DNA of 64,000 bases from Procambarus clarkii (lineage: Eukaryota; Arthropoda; Malacostraca; Decapoda; Cambaridae): contig NC_091227.1 in NCBI RefSeq assembly GCF_040958095.1, positions 13,761,262-13,825,261 of the forward strand, given 5' to 3'. Under the pieces are notes generated by a model. The model searched no databases. It was not told the origin of the DNA and saw only the letters and a list, made by a program, of their open reading frames with translations. This document shows positions 47,301 through 59,583 of the stretch, piece after piece. Every line of letters begins with the position of its first letter. The first letter of the stretch is position 1. The translations under genes were made by a program, and so were the position numbers.

Positions 47301-47985
47301 CTCAGGTGAGTTATATTAGTTTAGGTTAAAATTGGTAAGGTTAGGTTAGGTAGGGTTGGTTACGTTCGGTCGTATATCTACGTTAGTTTTGACTCATATT
47401 AAAAGAATTTAACTCATGCACAATGAAATGGATAGCTTTATCATTTCATAAGAACAAAATTCGAAAATTATATAAATTCAGGAAAACTTGGCTAATTAGG
47501 CAAATCGGGCCATGCATAGTAGGCCGAGTACTGCGTTCTGGATACTAGGTACAACATATTATATAAATACATATATAAAATGCACAACTTGCCTAAACAC
47601 GCAAGTGAAGTTTTACAACTTTAGAACACTTTCCCACCAAGATACTCGAAGTTGTCTTAATGCCAGTTGTGCATTTGTGCACTGAGCATGTGCACTAAGC
47701 CGTCGTAACGGCTTAGCGTTTTCCCCTGCTAATTCCCTCCCTCCCTCCTAACCTCACCTGTCCTTTCCTAACCATCCCTTATTTTTACGTCCAAACTCTA
47801 TAGTTACAAGTTAGAGTAAACCTAGTCGGCAATTTCTAAGTGTATCTGAACTTATAGAATTTGAAATTGTAAAATATAGCAATTGTTATGTCTTAAAGAT
47901 GTTATTATTATAATAACAACTTTCGGACCGCCTCTCAACTGTCAATCAATCAATTGTAACTACTATTTTTTTCTCCACACACACA

Positions 47986-48143
47986 CCCAGAGGAAGCAGC
48001 TCCGTAACAGCTGTCTAATTCCTAGGTAACAGGGGCATTCAGGGAGAAAGAAACTTTGCCCATTTGTTTCTGCCTGGTCCAGGAATCGAACTCGGGCCAC
48101 AGAATTACGAGTCCTGCGCGCTGTCCTCTCAGCTACCAGACTG
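47986..48143 (-). mobile_element. SINE A copy
   Basis: The plus strand reads CCTAGGTAACAGGGGCATTC, GAAACTTTGCCCATTTG and a GGAATCGAACTCGGGCC inverted B box, ending in CTCAGCTACCAG. Confidence 0.65.
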
Positions 48144-48167
48144 TATGTATGTGTGTGTCAGTGTTTG

Positions 48168-48260
48168 TGTGTACTCACCTAATTCTATTCACCTAATTGT
48201 GCTTGCGGGGGTTGAGCTTTGGCTCTTTGGGCCCGCCTCTCAACTGTCAATCAACTGGTG
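48168..48260 (-). mobile_element. LINE L1x 3'-terminal fragment
   Basis: TACTCACCTAATTCTATTCA, GTGCTTGCGGGGGTTGAGCT, CCGCCTCTCAACTGTCAATC. Confidence 0.65.
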
Positions 48261-48768
48261 TGTGTGTATGTTTGTTTTCCCCCGCTTCCACACGTGTTAT
48301 ATCCATACACCGTTACTCTAAGCATCTTCACTACGCAAACTGTAACACTACAACCATCTTCACTACACGTGACGATCCTCATAACTGTAACCATCTTCAT
48401 TAAATACTGTCTTCATCTCTGTAATTACCAGATAAATGAGAATTGGAAGTGACATCTTGAAAGTTTAAATTAAATAGTGATACTTATTTTTTATGGGGCG
48501 TGTCAGGAAACAAATATCAATGGGTTATGAAGTTAATGCCAGTGAAATTATGACATGGGGATATCAATGGGATAACATGGGATAACAATGGGGCATCTAC
48601 CACCTTCCCTACGCCTCACCTCCTTCCTTAACCTCCCTTTACCTCCTTCTCTACCCTTTGACCACCTTTCCCTACCTCTTCACCTCATGCCCTTTCTTTA
48701 TGACCTAAGCGGGGAAGAAAATGGGTTATTTAACTAGATGTAAAAATGGTTTAGAGAGATTACGGGCT

Positions 48769-48822
48769 ATTCGCGCCCGTGCCACCTTTTGGGTGGCTTA
48801 ATCTTCATCAATCTGGTTTAAA
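48769..48822. mobile_element. Family E fragment
   Basis: CGCGCCCGTGCCACCTTTTG then GGTGGCTTAATCTTCATCAA, inverse of 26491-26612. Confidence 0.5.
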
Positions 48823-48899
48823 GAAAGACACTGAGGGTCGACTCACTAATGACCATCCCTGAACAGAGACAACTCACGTTGCAAAATCTGGTGAGTCAA

Positions 48900-48985
48900 G
48901 TTCAAGTTCAAGTATGTTTATTGAGATAAGAAAGAAATACATCTCAAAGGGATAGAGTAGCTTAGGCTATTTCTACCCCCCTAAT
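48900..48985 (+). repeat. Dispersed repeat family F
   Basis: CAAGTATGTTTATTGAGATA, ATACATCTCAAAGGG, TAGCTTAGGCTATTTCTACC. Confidence 0.5.
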
Positions 48986-49541
48986 TTGGTGAGTCAAGCC
49001 TCATGCTGGCGTCAAACGTCATTCAGACTAAAACTCTTTACCTCTAGTTATAGAGGTAAAGAGATATATAAAACTCTAGTTATAGAGTTTCGTGAGAGCC
49101 TTCGTGTGTCTATACATCCAACTGCATTGGTAATGTTTTTCAAGTACATATATTCAACAACACCACCATCCTTCACTTTAATTAAACTATTCCCACAATC
49201 ATGAATTATGTATGTTATTCAATTACAGCGGCATCTCCTACATTCATTACGGTAATAATGGAAATGGATATGAAAGCTCCTGGAATTGTTTCTTGCCGAC
49301 TCGATGAACATTACCCACCATGTGATTAATGGCTTCACCACACCTCTGGCCATCTTGTCACCCCGCAGACAAGAGATAATGGGAAATCAGGAAAAAAGGG
49401 AGAAGGGAATTGCAAGTGACACGTTGATAGTGTAAATGAAATAGTGATAATTATTTTTTTCATGGGACGTGTCAGGAAACGGATATCATCGGGGTATGAA
49501 GTTAACGACAGTGAAATTATGAGATGATGTGACAATGTGTA

Positions 49542-49648
<107 letters not shown>

Positions 49649-49865
49649 AGTATCTGTAACAAAAGGAAGAAAAAAAACTTGAGAAACAAAAGACAGCTGG
49701 GAAAGATGACCAGGCCAACGACAGGTTCAATAAGGAGAATAATAGGTAGAATCTGAAGGAGAACGACGTAGACAAGTAGAAAGAATGATAGGAGTAGGAA
49801 GAGGAGGTGGAGGAAACGAGGAAAATAGCAAGCACAAGAATCACAGAAGAGTCTGCCTCGTTCTC

Positions 49866-49868
<3 letters not shown>

Positions 49869-49937
<69 letters not shown>
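49869..49937. repeat. (CA)n microsatellite
   Basis: About 34 uninterrupted CA units. Confidence 0.95.
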
Positions 49938-49938
<1 letters not shown>

Positions 49939-50120
49939 TTTTTACACCTGGAAAAATCGCAGTGTCTGTGAGGGGGACATAGTGAACTGTGGTTAAGTTA
50001 GGTGAACACCTTTCCCACGCTATGCTAGAACACTCCCTGGAATATATCGTGGCCGAGGTTTTGAGACATTCTGGTGTGATCTTTTGTGGGTGTTGTTGTT
50101 GTTGTTGTTGTTCGTGTGCG

Positions 50121-51545
50121 TACTCACCTAGTTGTACTCACCTAGTTGTACTCACCTAGTTGTACTCACCTAGTTGTACTCACCTAGTTGTGCTTGCGGG
50201 GGTTGAGCTTTGGCTCTTTGGTCGAGCCTCTCAACTGTCAATCAACTGGTGTATAGATTGTTGAGCCTATTGGGCTCTATCATATCTACATTTGAAACTG
50301 TGTATGGAGTCAGCCTCCACCACATCACTGCCTAATGCATTCCATCTGTTAACTACTCTGACACTGAAATTTTTTTTTCTAATATCTCATGTGACATATG
50401 TGACTCATCTGGGTACTAATTTTCCATCAATGACCCCTTGTTAGTGTTCCTCCCGTGCTAAAGAGTTTGTCTTTGTCCACCCTGTCAATTTCCCTGAGAA
50501 TTTTGTAGGTGGTTATCATGTCTTCCCTTACTCCTCTTTTTTCCAGGGACGTGAGGCTCAGCTCCCTTAGCCTTTCCTCGTAGCTCATACCTCTTAGTTC
50601 CGGGACTAGCCTGGTAGCATACCTCTGAATCTTCTCTAACTTTGTCTTATGTTTAACAAGGTATGGACTCCAGGCTGGAGCTGCATATTCCAGGATTGGT
50701 CTAAGTGATATAGGGTACTTTGTTCTATTTGACTCTTGCAGGATTTCACCTCCCAGATGGTATCTTGTGTTCAGCCTTCTGCTCCCTTCACCTAATTTCA
50801 TTACTTTACACTTTCCTGATTTGAACTTTAGTAGCTATTTTCAAGACTATTCCTCCTGTTTGTCCAGATCGTCTTGTAGCATCTGTATTTTCATCTGTCT
50901 TGATTCTTCTCGTAATTTTTTGCATCATCAGCAAACATTGAGAGGAATGAGTCTATACCCTCTGGAAGATCGTTTACATATATTAGAAACAGGATGGGTC
51001 CAAGTACAAAGCCCTGTGGGACTTCGCTGGTGACATCTCGCCACTCTGATGTCTTCCCCTCTCAGTTACTTGCTGTTTCCTTTTGCTTAGTTACTTCCAT
51101 ATCCACTGGAGCATCTTACCTTTGACTCTTGCGTGTTGCTCCAACTTTTATAACAGCCTTTTATGGGGTACTGTGTCAAAGGCTTTCTGACAGTCCAAGA
51201 AAAAGCAGTCTGCCCACCCTTCTCTTTCTTGCCTAATTTGTGTTGCTTGGTCATAGAATTCTATTAAACCTGCGAGACACGATTTACCATCCCTGAACCC
51301 ATGCTGGTGGTGCGTTACAAAGTTATTTCCCTCCAGATGTTCTACGAGCCTTTTCCTCACGATCTTCTCCCTCACCTTGCCTGGTGTACAAGTTAGGGAA
51401 ACTGGCCTGTAGTCCAGTGCCTCTTGCCTGTCACCCTTTTTGTATACTGGGACTACATTAGCTGTCTTCCAGCTTTCCGGTAGGTCTCCTGTTTCCAGTG
51501 ACCTGAGTCCTTTGGGTTCCTTAAGACTCGCACAGGTTCTCAACC
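50121..51545 (-). pseudogene. LINE L1x copy with degenerate reverse transcriptase
   Basis: The longest LINE copy here. On the minus strand from 51543 it encodes GDLPESWKTANVVPVYKKGD, ALDYRPVSLT, QHGFRDGKSCLAGL and FLDCQKAFDTVPHKRLL (RT motif A). After a stop at 51148 and small shifts come GVPQGFVLGPILF and FADDA (50935-50921, the catalytic motif). RPILEYAAPAWSPYLVKHKT and GMSYEERLRELSLTSLEKR then run to about 50427. The 3' UTR ends at 50121 in five tandem 14-bp TACTCACCTAGTTG units. The 5' end is truncated in RT, and endonuclease sequence is absent. It resembles the CR1/L2 superfamily and is inactive because of stops and frameshifts. Confidence 0.8.
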
Positions 51546-51584
51546 AGTGCTCAATAGACCTTTAGTGCTTTTTAGTGTGTTTAT

Positions 51585-51715
51585 GTCCCAAGGTTGCTTT
51601 AATGTTCAGCTGTTCCAAAGTGGCTTTAATGTTCAACTGTTCCAAGTTGCTTTAATGTTCAACTGTTCCAAGTTGCTTTAATGTTCAGCTGTTCCAAAGT
51701 TGCTCTCTGTGTATA
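51585..51715. repeat. 26-bp tandem repeat
   Basis: Four to five copies of TGCTTTAATGTTCAACTGTT plus CCAAGT, abutting a family G fragment (CGTGCTACTTGGAACTG, 51748-51764). Confidence 0.85.
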
Positions 51716-51939
51716 GATATGTAGCAACTAGACACTGCTGCAACCCGTGCTACTTGGAACTGTTTGTTCCTAGTAGCCGCATCTAAAACAATAAAGCCCA
51801 ATTTCGTCATAAGCCCGAGAGCAGGTCATTGCAGCCAGACAGAAGCTTGGTCGGGATCAGAGCCCAGGAAGCCCTCGACATGTACATGTTGCTTACTCTG
51901 GGTTAATGGGACGCTTAATTGTCTCCCGGTTTGTGGTCG

Positions 51940-52200
51940 TAGATGGAAGATCAGGGGTCAGAGGATGGTCAGAGAAAAGTCAAGGAAAGGTCAGGCGTCA
52001 GGGGGAAGGTTTAGGGTCTGGGGAAGGCCAGGGACAGAAAGTCAATGGGAGGTCAGGGGTCACAGAAAGCTCAGAGGGCTTGGAAGGTCAGAGTGTCAGC
52101 TAATCTGTGAAAGATCAGGTAAGGTCGGGGAGCGGTCAGGAAATCTGACGACGACTCACTGGAAGATCAGGAGAGGGTCAGGGGATCAGGTAAGGGGGAG
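51940..52200. repeat. Degenerate AGGTCAGG-type repeat
   Basis: Many irregular copies of GGTCAGRGGTCAG-like words. The plus-strand open frame over it is not convincing. Confidence 0.4.
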
Positions 52201-52209
52201 ATGAGGATG

Positions 52210-53510
52210 TAATAGTATAATCAGGGATACTCCAGGAGATTAGAAGAAGACCAGAGTCAGGTAAGCGGCCGAGGCATAGCTATTCCAGGTTAAACTTCAC
52301 CAGCGTTAACATACTTGGTCTGAGAGAGCAGCCATGATATTTTTCATTGAAGCAAATATACGCGTATGCTAGCTACAAGGTATGCCAAGATGTGTCCACT
52401 TCCTGTCGGTCTCATCTGTCTGTCTCTCTCAGTTATGAAAGAAACATTGTTCAGGTGTGAGGAACTGAATCAACGATGGAACAATACCTGATGAGCCTCA
52501 CAATAACAGAAAACACCCTTGCTTGGTCTCGCATCATCGCCTCAAGTCTACGGCCATAAGCAAGCTGTACAAAACACATGGCTATGAACTACCTTTTCCT
52601 ATTTTAACATGCAAATGTTTCACTCCCATCTGAGCTCCGCTCCAGGACATTTTGAACCGGAGGAAAGAAACACAGGCACTCTGAGGGGATCGAAAACATG
52701 CACACTTTGAAGGTAGTGAACATAACACTAAGTAATGGAGGCAGGTGATGAGTGAACATCAACCAGAGGTGAATTTTGTAATGAAATAGCATTTAAATTT
52801 TTTTTGGTGAAATAATCCACCTGAACCCCCCCCCTCCCCTTCCCTTTCGTGTGTTGAATTCAGTCACGCCATGGTTACAGCAACCATTAAGGCAATAGGA
52901 CATATAATACAGCACGGTACATAAAATACAAAACAGATTTTGTCGTGAAGATCACGTTCATCCTGATTGTTCAGTCCACACTGACTGCCCATTTGTAACA
53001 GCAGACTGTACAGGACATAAATCCCTTCCCCTCGTGCGAATAAAGACAAACTTTTTTGCAATTGTATTTTTGGGAGAAAGCACAGTATGAAATTGGCAAG
53101 TTATTGTTTCCTGACGCTGTGAAAATAGTAGAAGGTTTAAATGAAAAATATTCATAAACTTTAATATATCAAGAGGAATGAAGCATAATTGTACTTGAGG
53201 CCTATCAACCTCTGGAGGGTTATTAAGGCCACCACAATTGCTTACTGACCAATCAGCATATATGATCTGGCCCTGGTCGATGACTGTGGTAAACTCATTG
53301 TGGATATACACCTAGATATAGGGTAGACCTCTCTGTGCATATATTCCCTCGCGAGGCTATATAGCACCAAGAGACGAATATATATATGGAATATTCAGAG
53401 GATTGATGGTAGTTGGAAACAAAGTCGAGTTGCGCCAACTGGACGAATACATTACCAGAGTCGCTACGGAGGGACAAGGAGCCCAGCTGTATGTCCTGGA
53501 TGACAACAGC
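52210..53510. other. No gene seen
   Basis: Unique-looking sequence with short frames only. Confidence 0.35.
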
Positions 53511-53516
53511 AGCTGG

Positions 53517-54198
53517 TAAACCGCGTGACACAAGTCCTTGGTAAACCAGATGCCACAAGCCCTTGGTAAACCGCGTGACACAAACCCTTGGTAAATCAGA
53601 TGCCACAAGCCCTTGGTAAACCAGATGCCACAAGCCCTTGGTAAACCAGATGCCACAAGCCCTTGGTAAACCAGATACCACAATCCCTTGGTAAACCAGA
53701 TGCCACAAGCCCTTGGCAAACCAGATGCCACAAGCCATTGGTAAACCAGATGCCACAAGCCCTTGGTAAACCAGATACCACAAGCCCTTGGTAAACCAGA
53801 TGCCACAAGCCCTTGGTAAACCAGATACCACAAGTCCTTGGTAAACCGCGTGACACAAGCCCTTGGTAAACCAGATACCACAAGCCTTTAGTAAACCAGA
53901 TACCACAAGCCCTTAGTAAACCAGATACCACAAGCCTTTAGTAAACCAGATACCACAAGCCCTTAGTAAACCAGATACCACAAGCCCTTGGTAAACCAGA
54001 TGACACAAGCCCTTGGTAAACCAGATACCACAAGCCCTTAGTAAACCAGATACCACAAGCCCTTAGTAAACCAGATACCACAAGCCCTTAGTAAACCAGA
54101 TACCACAAGCCCTTGGTAAACCAGATACCACAAGCCTTTAGTAAACCAGATACCACAAGCCCTTAGTAAACCAGATACCACAAGCCCTTGGTAAACCA
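53517..54198. repeat. 25-bp minisatellite, about 27 copies
   Basis: Unit CCCTTGGTAAACCAGATRCC plus ACAAG with exact 25-bp spacing. Variants (CCTTTAG, GCGTGAC) are clustered along the array. The reverse-strand frames in it come from the repeat. Confidence 0.95.
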
Positions 54199-54728
54199 CA
54201 CAATACCACCCGTGTAAACTATCAACTTGAAGGCTTTTAACACCAACCTGTTAACTATCAAACAGCAACAAAATTTACACATTTTAGTTGCTGTTTAGTT
54301 TAGCATTACATAAAAGACGAGGAGAAGGTTACTCTCTTACTTGAAGCCTTTTTTGGCATTGTTAATAGGTTGTTCTTCCTCCTGCCTTTGTATGTTCAGT
54401 CGCAAGAGTGGTTGAGAACAGGATGATCAGAACATTTAGTGAAACTCGTTTGAAAGTTAGAACAGATATTCCTAATGTGAGAAATTTTATAGCGATCCTC
54501 CAGATTCTATGTTTCAGCTACATGTACGCGCACGCACACACCACACACACACACGCACACACACACACGCACTCTTTAACTCGCCATCATTAACCTATCA
54601 TCATTCTCTTCTCCCTTTATCGTCGCTTCCCTGTTCCATTATTCTCCCTTATTTTTTCTCTTTTATTATCTTCTTTACTCTTCTTGCCTTTTCACGCTCC
54701 TCTCACTCACACTTGTCGAACCATTCTG

Positions 54729-54900
54729 GTAGGACGGTAGAGCGACGGCCCGGGTTCTTGCAGGACGGGGTTCAATCCCCGACCGCCCAACTGGTTGGGC
54801 ACCATTTATTCTCTCTCTCCTATGCTGGAGCCTTGGCCTCCTGTCAATTCCTAGTGCTATATAGTTGTGATGGCTTAGTGCTTTATCCTTATAATTACCT
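54729..54900 (+). mobile_element. SINE B copy
   Basis: AGGACGGTAGAGCGACGGCC, GGGGTTCAATCCCCGACC, AACTGGTTGGGCACCATTTA, TATAGTTGTGATGGCTTAGT. Confidence 0.65.
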
Positions 54901-55239
54901 CCTTTCCTCGCCTCTCTCTCCATTCTACCTTCTTTATTGTCCTTTATATTCCGTCCGTCTGTCTGGTCTATCCCTCTCTCGTCCTTACTCTCCTTCTCTC
55001 ACCTATCTTCCTCTTTCTTAGCTTTACCAACATCAAATAATTTTTTTCCTCGCGCACACAGCAGGATTATTAAATTTAACTTTTCTCACTCTATGGATGG
55101 GGGATATTTAAGTGTGGCTGAGGGCTAGTAAGAGGGGGAAAGGCACATATATGGGTCATATCAGGGGAGGATGAAGAGATGAGTGAAGGGTATAAGAGCG
55201 GGAGTGAGAGAGGGAGAGAAAGCCCCGCCCCTGTGCCAG

Positions 55240-55318
55240 GTAAATCCACTACGGGCTCACCATAGCCCGTGCTACTTGGAACTTTTTGTTCCCAGTAGCT
55301 GAATTTTAAACAACAACG
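55240..55318. mobile_element. Dispersed element family G
   Basis: AATCCACTACGGGCTCACCA, GCCCGTGCTACTTGGAACTT and TTGTTCCCAGTAGCTGAATT. Diverged copies lie at about 19640-19705 (inverse) and 51740-51790. Confidence 0.5.
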
Positions 55319-55551
55319 AGGGAGAGAAGCCAGCAAGTCTCAGCCAAAGGAAAAAGGAAGGCCTAGAGGTCTACACTAACCCACCAGCAGGAAATGTATA
55401 TGTTTATTTCTTAGAATGTTTGGCAATATGTTTATTGTTTGTGATGTGTGTGTATATATGTATGAACACGTTGTACTGAACGGGGTGAGAATAGCTTTAG
55501 CTACCTCATCCATTTGTGTGTATTTTACCTCAATAAACTTATTTCAATTTC

Positions 55552-55745
55552 AACCCATCAGCTCCATAACTGGTACAGCCAGCCCTCCGAGGCTGAAATC
55601 CACCATGAGACCCTTATCCATCCACAGATCTCTAGTGTCAGCTATTGGTACTGATAATGACTCGAAAGAATCTCCACCTACGGGCTATACATGCCCGTAG
55701 CACCTTTAGGGAGGCTTAATCTTTATCAATCAATCAATCAATCTG
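55552..55745. mobile_element. Family E, long copy with (ATCA)n tail
   Basis: AGCTATTGGTACTGATAATG, TACGGGCTATACATGCCCGT, then AGGCTTAATCTTTATCAATC followed by four to five ATCA units. Confidence 0.6.
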
Positions 55746-56129
55746 GAGAGAAGCAGTTCGTTGAGTGTAGAAGCAGCTGGCAGGTTAAAGATTAACAACC
55801 TGGATAATAACCGCATCCGTCATCTCCCAATAACTATCTTCGCTTCTTGTACTTTTTCATTATTTTCGCAGCATCCACAAGCAAGGATAATGATTTCATT
55901 TCTGTCAGGTCGTTGACCTATGTCAGGAATGGAATGTATAACACTTTTAACTTCTTGCTCCTCAGGCTTCTGTTCTCTCACCATTAGCTCTGGTTTTCTA
56001 TCCGAGAGAGATTTTCTCACTAATCCCAGCACTTTTGCAGCTATATCGACCAGGTTCTAACGCTTGCATTGCAGTCTTTCATGCACGGCTGTATATGTGT
56101 GTGTGTGTGTGTGTGAGTGTGAGTGTGTG

Positions 56130-56305
56130 TTGACCAGACCACACACTAGAAGGTGAAGGGACGACGACGTTTCTGTTCGTCCTGGACCATTCTCAAGCCG
56201 ATTGAGAATGGTCCAGGACGGACCGAAACGTCGTCGTCCCTTCACCTTCTAGTGTGTGGTCTGGTCAACTTACTTTAGCCACGTTATTGTGACTCATCGC
56301 CTGCA
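56130..56305. mobile_element. Fold-back family R1, full palindrome
   Basis: The 67-bp left arm (56130-56196) and right arm (56202-56268) are inverted copies with about two mismatches around a 5-bp loop. The outer end on the right is GTGACTCATCGCCTGCA. This copy shows the complete structure and flanks a GT-rich stretch. Confidence 0.85.
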
Positions 56306-57564
56306 CGTGAGTGTGTGTTTTGTTTTGGGGTACTTTCATAATTCAGACTACACTTTGACACATCATAACTCGCCAGCACATCGCTGATCAAGCCGTCTGT
56401 AGCCTCCCATCAACAAAATATTAGATTTTAACTCACCAATATCAACCTCTCGTGATACTAACAAACAACTGGTATAAAATTCCCCTGAAATCATAAAAAA
56501 TATGTGATATATTCTTAAGGTTTTAAGATCTGTGATCCCGGAAGAGCGGAACAAACAGTAGGATAAGGGTAATGAGGTTCTTCGCTAATACCAGCCCAGG
56601 CTTTGACCACGAAGCCCTAGGCTGCGCACTTGGACCGAAATTTCCTCTTCATTTCCATATACGGGTTTCCTTTTTCCTCTCATCATCTCTTTTTCCTTCC
56701 CGTCTTTATCTGGCTTCGCCTGGTCTGTTTTGCACTTTCTGTCGATCTCGCTTTTCATTTTCCTCTCTTCTTATTCATTTTACACTTACATCTCTTTTTT
56801 TGAGTTTTCCTTATCTTACCTTACTTGCCTTATCAACCATCCCCTGTCTTTCAATGTGTTTTCTTTCATTCCAATTCATTCTCTTTATTCCAAAATGTTG
56901 TCCTTTCCGGATGTTTCCCATTCATTCACCTCTTCTTCCTACACTCCTCCTTCCCTTCCCTTCCTTTCAGAGCCCTAAACATATAGCAACACACGTCTAA
57001 TGACAATTTTCTGATTAAAAAATATTACATCTTATAAAACACTAAATGATTTTATTAAGTGTTTTTTTACACAATATTATAAACCTCCAGGTAGGCCTAA
57101 TGAGGTAGGCCTGACTTCGTGAGAGTTATTGCCCACCTGACCACATTTAGGAGTCAGGTAAATGAATTAAAATTAAGCAAACGTCAGTAATTATAATTGA
57201 GGAAAAGGAAAGCACAGGAGGTACATCTTAAGGAAACGAAGTAATACAAGATGTCGACGGTATGCTACGACACGTGACGTGGGTGGAGGTCTTAAGACCT
57301 CACTTGAGTTATGAGAGTCAGCAGAGACGGACGTGCATCGTTGCCTCTTTACGAAGAAAGAAGTTTATAGCTCATGATGAAGAATTGGTGATAAGCTACG
57401 TGAACAACGGATGAACAAACTGTTATAGGACGACGTGTAACGTTGTTATTTGTTGAACTTTCTCCGGAAGTGAAAAAAATGACTCCAAAGTTCATTTTAA
57501 AATGTTATCAAACCCAATGATCTTTATAAATAGGGAAGATGACAACATCTCTCTCTCTCTCTCA

Positions 57565-57740
57565 GGGCGCCTGACAATGCACAGAGATCACATCGTTTCT
57601 ACAAACTGGCCAACATCAGAGATGTTCTGACCACAAGCACCAAAATAATCGACAGATACTACAACAACAGGAGATCAGACATAGTCGAAGCACTACATAT
57701 CAAATCCAATTATCGACCACTAATTTACATTTCGTCCTCT
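57565..57740 (+). mobile_element. Penelope-like or LINE 3' coding fragment
   Basis: The plus strand encodes RAPDNAQRSHRFYKLANIRD and RRSDIVEALHIKSNYRPLI, resembling the C-terminal end of a GIY-YIG-bearing retroelement. It pairs with 42130-42340. Confidence 0.4.
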
Positions 57741-57932
57741 AATAATAGACCATAGTAGTATCACAACTATTATTTAGATTTTCACTATTGTTATTTGAAG
57801 TTTTACTTTTATTATTCATTGCATTATAACTATTAATCTTAAATTTTATTAAAATGATTGCTATAATTATAAGATCATTAAATGGTACTGGTTTATAGTT
57901 ACTGAGATTTCTTCAAGCTAACATTAATTCAG

Positions 57933-58105
57933 GAACTCTCCGGGGTGCTATTTCTTCCCCTGAAGAATCTCTCCAGAGAATAATGGAGTTTCTCCTGCGC
58001 CCAGTGTATGCCAGGCCTGTCCAGTATGTGGCCGTCGGGGTCATAAGAGCTTCCAGGGATCTCCTGAATGCTATCCAAGTTATCCCTCAGCCTCAACTTG
58101 CTGAG
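57933..58105 (+). other. Possible orphan exon (173 bp)
   Basis: An open frame here reads FLLRPVYARPVQYVAVGVIR and ASRDLLNAIQVIPQPQLAE with no low complexity. It is bounded on the left by ATTAATTCAG and on the right by CTGAG|GTAAAA, an acceptor- and donor-like pair. The frame continues to a TGA near 58150. No family recognised and no partner exon found; it may be a pseudo-exon or transposon remnant. Confidence 0.2.
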
Positions 58106-58654
58106 GTAAAATCTCCATCTTTTAGGGAAAACTTGGGGAGATATTGAGAAATGCTCCTGGCAACTGATTTTAGATTTTTTTATATATTATTGTGTCTTCT
58201 CTTTCTCTCTCTCTTTTCTGTTCGTTTAATATTTATGTAGACAATGGGGATTTGTGTGTTTATTCTTTATTTTTGTTGAATAATTATTTATAAAGTTCTA
58301 TTTATAAAATTTATTATTTATAAATTATTATTTATAAAGTTAAGTTGAGAACGTTTAAAGAAAAAAACCATGCAACAGTTTGTTTTAGCTGATGTGGGAA
58401 TTTCTGAATTGGTGGATGGTGGTCAGAGTTGAAGTTATGTGGTGGTTGGTAAAGCTGGTGGTGGTGGTGGGGGTGGGAGGTTGGTAAAGGTCGTGGTGGT
58501 TGATGACTGTGTTTGGTAAAGGTGGTGGTGGTAGGCGGTGATGGTTGATAAAGGTGTTGGTAGTGGTGGTGGTAGTGGTTGGTAAAAATGTTGATAGCGG
58601 TAGATAATGATAATTTTTGCAGCAGACGGGGATGGTAAGATACGGTTTCAGTAG

Positions 58655-59280
58655 GGAATAGAGAGGATGGTAGTGGCCCCAGAGATGGTGGTAGAGAGGA
58701 TGGTAGTGGGCCCCAGTAATGGTAGTAGAGAGGATGGTCGTGACTCAGTGGTGGTAGATGTTATGGTAGTGACCCCAGTGGTTGTGGTAGAGAGGATGGT
58801 AGTTACCCCAGTAGTGGTGGTAGAGAGGATAGTAGTGACCCCAGAGGTGGTGGTAGAGAGAATAGTAGTGACTCCAGAGGTGGTGGTAGAGAGGATAGTA
58901 GTGACCCCAGAGGTGGTGGTAGAGAGGATAGTAGTGACCCCAGAGGTGGTGGTAGAGAGAATAGTAGTGACCCCAGAGGTGGTGGTAGAGAGAACAGTAG
59001 TGACCCCAGAGGTGGTGGTAGAGAGAATAGTAGTGACCCCAGAGGTGGTGGTAGAGAGAATAGTAGTGACCCCATAGGTGGTGGTAGAGAGAACAGTAGT
59101 GACCCCAGAGGTGGTGGTAGAGAGAATAGTAGTGACCCCAGAGGTGGTGGTAGAGAGAATAGTAGTGACCCCAGAGGTGGTGGTAGAGAGGATAGTAGTG
59201 ACCCCAGAGGTGGTGGTAGAGAGGATAGTAGTGACCCCAGAGGTGGTGGTAGAGAGGATAGTAGTGACCCCAGTGGTGGT
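58655..59280. repeat. 33-bp minisatellite, about 19 copies
   Basis: Unit GTGGTGGTAGAGAGGATAGT plus AGTGACCCCAGAG. The 33-bp period keeps frames open on both strands (Thr/Ser-rich on minus, Val/Glu-rich on plus). No start or flanking coding context, so it is not called a gene. Confidence 0.9.
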
Positions 59281-59583
59281 AGCATATAGGCCGTCCAGAC
59301 GGGTAAGAAAAGACTGCTGCGTTATTTCAGATTCACTAACTCTCATAGACATGCTAATCACATACAATACATTCAGGATCATTTAACGTTTGAGTGCGTC
59401 AGGATAAAGCTAAAAATCACAAGATGAAAGGTCTAGGTCACAAGGCCAAAGGCTTGGATTACAGAGTAAAATGTTTGAATTCATGTATAAAATGTCTTTC
59501 TCTTATAGAAGACCTACGGTGATTGTGTTCAACATAGTACCTATGACATTAGAGCGACAGTCGTGGCCACTCTACGTGGTATA

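Noticed and set aside
47331-47352. TTAGG telomeric repeat
   Set aside because: Only two or three units; too short to indicate a telomere or an interstitial telomeric array.
51764-52204. 146-codon plus-strand frame
   Set aside because: Composition is driven by degenerate GGTCAG repeats and it starts inside a dispersed repeat; no domain seen.
53295-53931. Leu/Trp/Tyr-rich repeat frames of up to 203 codons
   Set aside because: 25-bp satellite; three staggered frames are open because 25 is not a multiple of three and the unit lacks stops.
58648-59386. Thr/Ser-rich 244-residue and Val/Glu-rich plus-strand frames
   Set aside because: Product of a 33-bp minisatellite open on both strands; no signal or context of a mucin-type gene beyond the repeat.
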